DNA from: Palleronia pontilimi
GTDB taxonomy: Bacteria; Pseudomonadota; Alphaproteobacteria; Rhodobacterales; Rhodobacteraceae
Length of the DNA: 64,000 bases
Reading direction: 5' to 3'
Assembly (NCBI RefSeq): GCF_016412875.1
Contig: NZ_JAEKPD010000022.1
Coordinates: 1-64,000 of the forward strand
The first letter of the stretch is position 1, and each line of letters starts with the position of its first letter. This document shows, piece by piece, positions 54,510 to 61,836 of the stretch. The translations under genes and the position numbers were made by a program. The notes beneath the pieces were generated by a model, which made no database searches, was not told where the DNA came from, and was given only the letters and a program-made list of their open reading frames with translations.

Positions 54510-55201
54510 CCCAAATCCCGGTCGCGGAAATGCGCCTCTATTTCGGCAGCATTCTGGAATCGGTCGATCACCCGGTTCTGACCCTGCTTGCGCAGGGGAC
54601 TCGACAGGTCGCGCCGGGAGCTTCCGAGAAAATCGGATAGACGCCCCGAGATTTCGGGGGCGAACAGATCGCGATACTCCAGCGTCAGGCGCGCATGGGG
54701 CAGACCCGCCAGCCAGACGCCCAGCAGGTGGTCTTGGTTGCACAGCCGATTGCATTCCGCCAGCGCCCAGAACGGTCCCGCCTTCACCTTGACCGGGGCG
54801 CTGTCGGCCCGTGCCGTCCAGGCGCCCGTCTTCTCAACCTGACGCATCGAGGCAAACTGTGCCAACTTGTTGGAGCGGACCACATGGATAAGCCGCAGGT
54901 CGGGGCGCGCGGGAACGACATCGGCAAACAGGGCCGGATCATGCTGGAACAGGATCTTCACACCCAGGACGGGCGGCACCGTGTCCAGCCCATCGCCCGC
55001 CAGCGCTCGATCCAGGAAGCCCCCCGGATCCCGGTCGCGGGCGACCAGCGCGTCGGTGTCGTGGATCTTGTCTCCGTCGTCGTCGATCTGCCAGGGGTCG
55101 AACATCTCGCCCCGGCAATGAATATCGGGATGGGCATTCAGAAGCGTCTGAAGGTAGGTGGTGCCGGACCGGGGCAGGCCCAGGATGACGAAGCGGGTCA
55201 C
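54482..55201 (-). CDS. Sulfotransferase-family protein 4
   Basis: 239 residues. It starts directly with the PAPS loop MTRFVILGLPRSGTTYLQTL, followed by HPDIHCRGEMFDPW, LRLIHVVRSNKLAQFASMRQ with the 3'-phosphate Arg/Ser, and LTLEYRDLFAPEISGRLSDF. The layout and C-terminal RKQGQNRVIDRFQNAAEIEA recall sulfotransferase 1 (42176-42928). The start overlaps the pmm stop (ATGA at 55198-55201), so manC-pmm-sulfotransferase is one operon. That coupling hints that a mannose-containing chain may be the acceptor. Confidence 0.87.
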   Translation of the reverse strand: MTRFVILGLPRSGTTYLQTLLNAHPDIHCRGEMFDPWQIDDDGDKIHDTDALVARDRDPGGFLDRALAGDGLDTVPPVLGVKILFQHDPALFADVVPARPDLRLIHVVRSNKLAQFASMRQVEKTGAWTARADSAPVKVKAGPFWALAECNRLCNQDHLLGVWLAGLPHARLTLEYRDLFAPEISGRLSDFLGSSRRDLSSPLRKQGQNRVIDRFQNAAEIEAHFRDRDLGHWLGPELG

Positions 55202-56583
55202 GAGATCGCGGCCCGCGCCCGGCGCAATCCGTTCTCCAGCAAGGTTCGTGCCGCATCCGCCCCGTCCGCTTCCGCATAGACGCGCAGTTCCGGCGCGTTG
55301 CCGGACATGCGCAGATGCACGATGTTGCCCGAAGGATGGGTCATGCGGACACCATCGGTCAGGTCTAGTACGGTCGACGCGCCATCCCAGAAATCGGCCC
55401 GGGCGGCAGGGTCGTCGCGCAAGCTGTCGATCCAGGCCTGCGCTGAGGGACGGTCCACGCGCTGCAGTCGATCGGCGGCGGTGACGCGGACGGGCAGGGC
55501 GGCGACCAAGTCGGACAGGCTATGACCTTGGGCTTTCGCGGCCATGAGCGGTGCGATCAGGGGCAGGACGGCGTCGCGGGTGACCAGCGCGGTCAGTCCC
55601 TGCGCGTCGAAGCCCAGCAGGAAGCCGCCATTGGCCTCGAACCCGACCACGTTCTGGCCCGCCAGCGCGTCCATTCCGGCGATGACGAAGGGTGATCCGA
55701 TCCGGGTGCGTGATACGTCCGTGAAGTCCATCCGCTCCAGCATGGTGTTGCTGGTCACGGGGGTGACGATATGGCTGGCCTGCAGATACTGCGCGGTGAT
55801 CGCGCCCAAGGTGTCGCCGGGGATAATCCGGCCCGCCGCGTCGGTCAGCAGCGGCCGGTCGGCATCGCCATCGGTGGACAGGATCGCGTCGAAGCCCTGG
55901 CTCGCCCAATCGTCCAACAGGGCGCGTGTGGCGTCCGATACCGCTTCCGTATCGACGGGCACGAAGGCGCCCGAGCGGGCCAGCTCGACCACCTCGGCTC
56001 CCATCCGCGTCAGCAGATCGGCCAGCAGGTCGCGTGCCACGCTCGAATGGCTGTAAAGGCCCAGCCGCAGGCCTGACAGATTGGTGCCGAATGCCTCTGC
56101 ATAGCGGGCGATATAGGCGTCGGATGCGGCTCTGTTTTGGTCTGGATTCACATCGGGAGCCCCTGTCAGGGCAGGGGCGTCTGCCTGAGCGGCACCGACG
56201 ATGGCCGCCTCGTCGGTCTTGGTGATCTCAAGCCCGCCACGGGTGTAGAATTTCAGTCCGTTACGGTCAGCAGGGATATGGCTTCCAGTGACCATGATCG
56301 CCCCCGCGTCCGCCTTGCGCGCGGCCAGCGCCAGCGCCGGGGTGGGCAGCGCGCCCAGCCGGATTGGAACAGAACCTGCCGCCTGCACCGCCGCGGCCGC
56401 CATCGCGGCGATGGTGGGGGACGAAGGGCGCAAATCCTCGGCGATCAGCACCGTGGTGCCCGCGTCGCAGGCGGTCACGAACCCCGCCACATGGCGCGCA
56501 ACCAGATCGGGGGTCAGGCCGGTGACCAGCCCGCGCAGGCCCGAGGTGCCGAATTTCGGGGGCTCAGTCGCGGGCATAGACAT
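55198..56583 (-). CDS. pmm: Phosphomannomutase (alpha-D-phosphohexomutase)
   Basis: 461 residues. It interconverts mannose-6-P and mannose-1-P (possibly also the glucose forms). Seen are the N-terminal KFGTSGLRGLVTGLTPDLVA, the catalytic phosphoserine loop TGSHIPADRNGLKF, the metal loop STDGDADRPLLTDA, the sugar-binding GFEANGGFLLGFD and the C-terminal RMSGNAPELRVYAEA phosphate site. The start overlaps the manC end by about 20 bases (an ATG at 56577 is also possible). With ManC it supplies GDP-mannose. Confidence 0.93.
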   Translation of the reverse strand: MSMPATEPPKFGTSGLRGLVTGLTPDLVARHVAGFVTACDAGTTVLIAEDLRPSSPTIAAMAAAAVQAAGSVPIRLGALPTPALALAARKADAGAIMVTGSHIPADRNGLKFYTRGGLEITKTDEAAIVGAAQADAPALTGAPDVNPDQNRAASDAYIARYAEAFGTNLSGLRLGLYSHSSVARDLLADLLTRMGAEVVELARSGAFVPVDTEAVSDATRALLDDWASQGFDAILSTDGDADRPLLTDAAGRIIPGDTLGAITAQYLQASHIVTPVTSNTMLERMDFTDVSRTRIGSPFVIAGMDALAGQNVVGFEANGGFLLGFDAQGLTALVTRDAVLPLIAPLMAAKAQGHSLSDLVAALPVRVTAADRLQRVDRPSAQAWIDSLRDDPAARADFWDGASTVLDLTDGVRMTHPSGNIVHLRMSGNAPELRVYAEADGADAARTLLENGLRRARAAIS

Positions 56584-57988
56584 CCTCGTAGCGGAGGATG
56601 TCGTCCTCGCCCAAGTAAGAGCCTGTCTGAACTTCGATCAGCACCATCGGCAGCTTGCCAGGATTCTCCATCCGGTGAACGGCGCCCAGCGGGATGTAGA
56701 CACTTTCGTTCTCGGTCACGAGCTTCACCTCGTCGTCCACTGTCACTCGCGCGGTGCCCTCAACCACGATCCAGTGTTCCGAGCGATGGTGATGCGATTG
56801 CAGCGATAGGGCGGCGCCGGGATGGACCACGATACGTTTCACCTGGAAGCGCCCGCCGACGACCAGGCTTTCGTACCAGCCCCAAGGGCGATAGTCGCGC
56901 GGAAGAGTCTTGGCCTGTTTCAGTCCCCGGGCATGAAGCGTGGCGACGGCCTGCTTGACCTCTTGCGCCCGGTCCTTGTGGGCCACCAGCACCGCGTCGG
57001 GCATGGCGATGGCCACGATATTTTCGAGTCCGATGCCGACGATGGTCTGGTCGGGGTTTTCCGAGCGCAGCAGCGTGTCGGTGCAATCCATCGCCAGTGC
57101 GGGGCCTGCGGTGGCCACGCCGCCCTGTTCGGTTTCGCGCCAGACGGCCTTCCAGTCGCCCAGATCGGACCAAGCGCCGGTATAGGGCATGACCGACAGG
57201 TTGTTAGCCTTCTCCATCACCGCGCAATCGACCGAAATAGGGTCTATTCCAGCCCAATGTGTTGGGTCCAACCGGGTAAACCCCAGATCGCGTCGGGCGT
57301 TCACGTAGGCCGCTTCCACATGCTGCAGGACCTGCGGTGCGTGCGCCTCGAAGGCCGCGCGCATCACGTCGGCGCGGAACAGGAACAACCCGGCGTTCCA
57401 CAGATGCTTGCCGCCCGTGACCATTTCCTGCGCGGTGGCGGCATCGGGTTTTTCCACGAAGCGCGCCAGCGGCTGGGGGCCGTTGTGGGGTTCGCTTTTC
57501 TCCAGGTAGCCGTATCCCGTTTCGGGGCGGTTGGGCTTGATGCCGAAGGTCACGATCCGTCCCTCGCGCGCGGTGGCGACGGCGGTTTCGACACAGGAGG
57601 CGAAGCCTTCGGTGTCGGGGATCAGGTGGTCGGACGGCGCGATCAGCACCAGCGCGTCCGCCGCGGTTTCGGACGCCTGCAAGGTGGCGGCCAGCACGGC
57701 GGCGGCGGTGTCGCGGCCCTCGGGTTCGATCAGGATCGCTTCGGGATCGAGACGCAGCGCGGCCAGTTGTTCAACCACGATGAAGCGGAAATCGTTCGTG
57801 GTCACGACGACGGGACGAGCGAACGCCGCCCCAGAAAGCCGCCCTGCCGATGCCTGGAACAGGCTCGCGTCACCGATAAGGGGCGCGAATTGCTTGGGAT
57901 AGCTTGCCCGGCTGAGCGGCCAGAGCCGGGTGCCAGAGCCGCCGGACAGGATGACGGGGATGATGGAGGAAGCTTTGGAGTGGGTCAT
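56564..57988 (-). CDS. manC: Mannose-1-phosphate guanylyltransferase/mannose-6-P isomerase
   Basis: 474 residues, the usual bifunctional length. The nucleotidyltransferase half has IPVILSGGSGTRLWPLSRAS, YPKQFAPLIGD, APSDHLIPD, FGIKPNRPETGYGYLEKSE, VEKPDAATAQEMV and WNAGLFLFRADVM. The cupin isomerase half starts near 345 and holds RPWGWYESLVVGGRFQVKRI, SLQSHHHRSEHWIVVEGTAR and IPLGAVHRMENPGKLPMVLI. It makes GDP-mannose for capsule synthesis. It is the first gene of the manC-pmm-sulfotransferase operon; upstream is an AT-richer stretch with the promoter and then an IS remnant. Confidence 0.95.
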   Translation of the reverse strand: MTHSKASSIIPVILSGGSGTRLWPLSRASYPKQFAPLIGDASLFQASAGRLSGAAFARPVVVTTNDFRFIVVEQLAALRLDPEAILIEPEGRDTAAAVLAATLQASETAADALVLIAPSDHLIPDTEGFASCVETAVATAREGRIVTFGIKPNRPETGYGYLEKSEPHNGPQPLARFVEKPDAATAQEMVTGGKHLWNAGLFLFRADVMRAAFEAHAPQVLQHVEAAYVNARRDLGFTRLDPTHWAGIDPISVDCAVMEKANNLSVMPYTGAWSDLGDWKAVWRETEQGGVATAGPALAMDCTDTLLRSENPDQTIVGIGLENIVAIAMPDAVLVAHKDRAQEVKQAVATLHARGLKQAKTLPRDYRPWGWYESLVVGGRFQVKRIVVHPGAALSLQSHHHRSEHWIVVEGTARVTVDDEVKLVTENESVYIPLGAVHRMENPGKLPMVLIEVQTGSYLGEDDILRYEDVYARD

Positions 57989-58357
57989 GAAAACACCTTT
58001 AAGGTATTATCGTATCACAGGTCATGTATTTATCGATCTGTAGTGAAACTGGGTACGGTCTGCTCCACTCACCCGAAGACGGACAGCAGTCCGGATAGGC
58101 GTCGGTCCGAGAACCGGTTTCATACGCTCGACGATCCAGCCACAATGCCGCAATGTCCGTTGGCCGCTGCCATCGCCTAAGCCACTAAGGGCAACCCTGT
58201 CGTAATCCGACTGCCGGATTCTTATGGCAGGCATTGCTTTTCGGCACGCCCCGCAGACCTGCGCCATGAGCGAACAGGCATCGATTTCCGAGCCATTCAC
58301 AAATTTGGCGTCAAATGCAATTGCCCTATGCACACCTGAATGATCGGGCGCATTGCT
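57989..58357. other. Intergenic stretch, manC promoter and unknown debris
   Basis: The first about 50 bases are AT-rich (cctttaaggtattatcgtatcac) and should hold the manC promoter. The minus strand from 58022 to 58357 is open for about 110 codons (for example ACRKAMPAIRIRQSDYDRVA), but it continues into the IS remnant and has no own start, so it may be the C-terminal part of a gene cut by the insertion. No family is recognised. Confidence 0.4.
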
Positions 58358-59189
58358 CGGGTCCGGACCGATTGATTTTGTCTTACCGTCGTGATTCATC
58401 GCTCGAACAACGAGCGGTGACATGTCTGATCTTTTTGGCTGACCGACGCGCAAATGGCGCGGCTGGAGCCCTGTTTTCCAAAGTCCCATGGCGAACCACG
58501 CGTCGATGATCGACCTGTGCTGAGCGGAATTATTTTCAATTATTACAATAAGTTTAGTTAGTTTTATGCCCTGAAGGGACACGGTCCTCGCAGACGCTCT
58601 ACATGCGCTGGAAGCGGTGGAGCGAAAAGGGTTGTATTTGCCCAAATGGTGGCCGGTCTGGCTACCCGGCACGGCGAAAAGAAGATCGTGATGATCGACG
58701 CGACCTATCTCAAGGTTCATCGAACAGCGACCGGCATGGGCGTCAAAAAGGGGGGCGTGGGTGTCTGATCGGGAGGGTCAAAGGCGGTATGAAGACCGGG
58801 TTGCACGCATTTGCGACAGCCCGCGCCGCCCGCTCAACCGGTTCGTTACGGCCGGAGAGGTCAGCGATTGCATCGGAACGCGAGTACTGCTCAGCAGCCT
58901 CCCTACAATCGAACACCTGCTTGGGGATCGCGGCTAGGATGCCGACTGGTTCAGGGAAGCGTTGAAAGACAGAGGGATATGCGGCTTCATACCGGAGCTA
59001 AGCAGAGTAAGACGCCCGTGAGACACGACAAGCGACGGTACAAGCGGCGCAACCGGATCGAGATCATGTTCGGCAAGCTCAAGGACTGGAGGCGCCGGGC
59101 AACCCGGTACGACAGGTGCCCCAAAGTCTTCCTGCCACCCATCGCCCTCGCAGCAACCGTCATCTACTGGCTATGAGTTCTGACACTAG
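58358..59189 (+). mobile_element. Decayed IS5-family (IS427-like) element, copy 2
   Basis: It has the same type of ends and gene as the remnant at 4743-5219: the left end near 58359 reads GGGTCCGGACCGATTGA, and the right end is ctatgagttctgacacta. This copy is longer, about 0.83 kb, close to full length, but its transposase is broken. Two copies of one IS type flanking about 54 kb are a potential recombination substrate. Confidence 0.78.
58422..59176 (+). pseudogene. IS5-family transposase pseudogene
   Basis: Frames must be combined. MSDLF is followed after a one-base loss by WLTDAQMARLEPCFPKSHGE and VDDRPVLSG. A non-homologous AT-rich piece lies near 58530-58570, then LYMRWKRWSEKG, MVAGLATRHGEKKIVMIDAT, YLKVHRTATGMGVKKGG, LGDRG-stop-DADWFREALKD, and KRRYKRRNRIEIMFGKLKDW up to IYWL. 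At least three frameshifts and an internal stop (ggc tag) are present. The conserved DDE parts confirm the family. It is inactive. Confidence 0.83.
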
Positions 59190-59194
59190 AGCCC

Positions 59195-59640
59195 ATGGGC
59201 GTCGTCGTGGTGGGGGCCAACAATGAACGCTTGGGCGATCCGTTGTTCCCGGTTATCAAATGCGACGCGTCTGATGCGCAGGTTCTCCTGGTCGAGCCGC
59301 ATCCTTACCTGACGCCGCATCTTCGCCGGAACTATGCCTTCCTGCCCAAGGACGCGATTTTCCAACAGCGCGGTGGGATCACCGGGGCAGGCGCAGCGTT
59401 TCTCAGTTCAGCCGGAATATTGAGAACTTCTCGTTCCGCCTTAAGCGGGCGCGGACTGGTGGCTCTATCGTGCACCTCTGAGCGTGACATCGGCCAAACG
59501 CAGCTTCGTCGAGGCCGGGTGAGGCGCGTCGGAAAAGAAGAAGTTGGCCCCGCACATGCCGTTGGCAAGATCGGTGTTGTTGAACTGGCCGCTCGTGGAC
59601 GTACTGGACGACTACCTTGTCTGCCACTTGGGTGAACACC
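59195..59640 (+). pseudogene. FkbM-like methyltransferase or related gene remnant
   Basis: The first about 65 codons are open and read VVVVGANNERLGDPLFPVIK, VLLVEPHPYLTPHLRRNYAF and LPKDAIF. This resembles the N-terminus of FkbM-type methyltransferases and related SAM-binding proteins (VGANxGxxxDPLYP, then VEPxxxxxPxLxxNY). After about 59400 the frame decays (FSRNIENFSFRLKRARTGGS in another frame), and an in-frame continuation is not conserved. The family call is moderate and function is lost. Confidence 0.5.
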
Positions 59641-59914
59641 TTCTCTGCGTCCGGCGCGGCGTCGCTGGAAGAATCGCTGATCCAATAGTGCGATCTGGAG
59701 GATATGGCCCGCTGCCAAGATCCTCGCAAAGACCTGTCCGGCTCTGGACAAGTAGGCCCAAAGTGGGCAGATCGACGGCGAACATACCGACAGTTAGCAA
59801 AACCAGACGCAGCCCCATCCCTAGCGGTTCGGCACTCCGATTGTGCCACTATGTCTACCTTTCACGATCGGTCATCGATCTGCGGATCATCTGCACAACA
59901 ACAGATACCTTCTC
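59641..59914. other. Intergenic stretch before the methyltransferase-GT4 gene
   Basis: About 270 bases without a convincing gene. It is the probable promoter region of 59915. No operator or terminator was identified by eye. Confidence 0.4.
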
Positions 59915-61825
59915 ATGAAACGTAAATTATCCATCACGACCTCGATACACGGGCAGACCGATCTTATCGAAGAAATCATCACGTCTTTTCCCGAAGGGGG
60001 CCGTATTGCCGATATCGGCACAGGTTCGGGATTGGCCGCGCGGCTGTTTCATGATGCCGGGTGGGAGGTTTCGGCGACTGGGTTCGACATGGAGGCCTAT
60101 CTGGACGGTCATTCCCTGCCGGACGGTGTCAGGGTTCTGGCCGATGTCGACATTTGCGATGCCAACCAGTTCGAGGATGGAGAATTCGATGCCATCTGGT
60201 GCGCGCATGTGCTGGAGCATGTTTCGAATACCGGATCGGCGCTGGAAGAACTGCGACGGATACTGAAACCCGAAGGTTGGCTGTTCATCGCAGTTCCGCC
60301 CTACAAGGATAAAGTCGTTGGGGGTCACGTGAACACCGGATGGAATCTGGGGACCTTGATGTACGTCTTGGCCGACGCCGGTTTCGACCTGTCCGGGGGG
60401 CGGTTCATCCATCACGGCTATAACGTCTTCGGCATGGTGCAGCGTGGTCCGGGACGAATATCGAACGGCTCTTTGCACCGTGCGAACGGAGACATCGAGA
60501 TCCTGGCCAAGGCCAAGCGGTTCCCGGCAGGATTTCCGGCCAAACAAGGGTTCGACGGTCGCTTGCCTTCCGTGAACTGGCGCTGGAACCGCCCCCCCGA
60601 GGATATCCCGGTGCCGCGTGCGGATTTGGCCAACCCGCCCGGGATCGCGCCCATGAAGATCGGCTTCTTCGTCCCGTGGATCACCAAGGGGAAGGGCGGC
60701 ACCGAAAATGTCGGGCAGATGATGGCCAACGCGATGGCGGCGCGTGGCCATGACGTGACGGTCTTCACGTTCGACGACACCAAAGCGCCATCGCGCTGGC
60801 CGTTGGATTCGTCGATCGCGCTGGTGCATCTGACCGAAGCCGAGGGTCCGCCCGCCGATCATCGCATGGCGGTCGAGGTTGCCGGCCGCAATCTGGATCT
60901 TCTGGTCGGCCTGCACATGAACCGCACCATGCTGCGATATGTCCGCTGCGCCCACAAGATCGGCCTGCCGCTGGTCCTATCGGAACATGGCGATCCGCGG
61001 ACGACTGACTGGATCGGGACCTTCGATCCGGACGAGCGCGCCATCGCGATGGCCGGCGCGACCCTGATCCATTTGCTCCTGGACGATTTCGTCGAAACGC
61101 TGGACCGGTCCGCGCGTGCGAAAGCGCGGGTGATCCCCAACACGATCCCCGAGCCCGAAACGGTTTCCAATGTTGCCAAGGAGAAAAACCGATACGTTCT
61201 GCTTTCAGTATCGCGGCTCGTCCCACGCAAGAACCTATCACGTCTGATTACTGCTTTTGCGCAAGTCGCAGACGATTTTCCGGCCTGGGATCTGAGATTG
61301 GTCGGCAACGGACCCCAGATGTCCGTGCTCAAGGCGCAGGCCCGCGCCGCCGGACTTGAAAGCAGGGTGGAATTTTCTGGCGAGCTTGACGACGTCTATT
61401 CCCAGTACCGCGATGCGGACCTTTTCGTCACTCCATCCCAGTTTGAAGCGTTCGGGCTGACACTGTGCGAGGCGATGGCGCACGGTGTTCCCAGCATTGG
61501 TCTTTCCGCATGTCGGGGCATCAATCGGCAGATCATAGATGGTCGGAACGGAATACTCTGCGACGGTGGCGATGGGCTGAACTCGCTTGATGCAGCTTTA
61601 AAAACGTTGATGTCCGATCCTGAATTGCGCGTCCAGTACGGCAATGCCGCGCGCGAGGATTTCTTGGCGAGATATTCCAACGATGTGGTCTTCGCAGCTT
61701 GGGAAGAGCTGTTTGTGGAGGCCGCTGAAAGGCCGTCTGCACTGGAACGGCCCAGCCACGAAACTTTGATGTCCGTTAGGTTGTGGGAAGCGGTCTGGGG
61801 ACAGCTTCCCGCCACCAAAGATTAG
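59915..61825 (+). CDS. Methyltransferase-GT4 glycosyltransferase fusion protein
   Basis: 636 residues from ATG 59915; the frame to 59843 adds an unlikely leader. The N-terminal class I SAM methyltransferase (about 1-160) has GGRIADIGTGSGLAARLFHD, FDAIWCAHVLEHVSNTGSAL and ILKPEGWLFIAVPP. After a linker the second domain begins at Met247 (MKIGFFVPWITKGKGGTENV). This is a full GT-B GT4 enzyme with YVLLSVSRLVPRKNLSRLIT, LRLVGNGPQMSVLKAQARAA, YRDADLFVTPSQFEAFGLTL (EX7E type) and MAHGVPSIGLSACRG. It would add a sugar and methylate it or a neighbouring group. It is followed 11 bases after its stop by the KpsC-like gene. Confidence 0.86.
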   Translation: MKRKLSITTSIHGQTDLIEEIITSFPEGGRIADIGTGSGLAARLFHDAGWEVSATGFDMEAYLDGHSLPDGVRVLADVDICDANQFEDGEFDAIWCAHVLEHVSNTGSALEELRRILKPEGWLFIAVPPYKDKVVGGHVNTGWNLGTLMYVLADAGFDLSGGRFIHHGYNVFGMVQRGPGRISNGSLHRANGDIEILAKAKRFPAGFPAKQGFDGRLPSVNWRWNRPPEDIPVPRADLANPPGIAPMKIGFFVPWITKGKGGTENVGQMMANAMAARGHDVTVFTFDDTKAPSRWPLDSSIALVHLTEAEGPPADHRMAVEVAGRNLDLLVGLHMNRTMLRYVRCAHKIGLPLVLSEHGDPRTTDWIGTFDPDERAIAMAGATLIHLLLDDFVETLDRSARAKARVIPNTIPEPETVSNVAKEKNRYVLLSVSRLVPRKNLSRLITAFAQVADDFPAWDLRLVGNGPQMSVLKAQARAAGLESRVEFSGELDDVYSQYRDADLFVTPSQFEAFGLTLCEAMAHGVPSIGLSACRGINRQIIDGRNGILCDGGDGLNSLDAALKTLMSDPELRVQYGNAAREDFLARYSNDVVFAAWEELFVEAAERPSALERPSHETLMSVRLWEAVWGQLPATKD

Positions 61826-61836
61826 GATACGTGAAA

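Noticed and set aside
58022-58720. 232-residue minus-strand ORF
   Set aside because: It crosses the left end of the IS5 remnant, so at least half is antisense transposase. The rest has no start or known motif.
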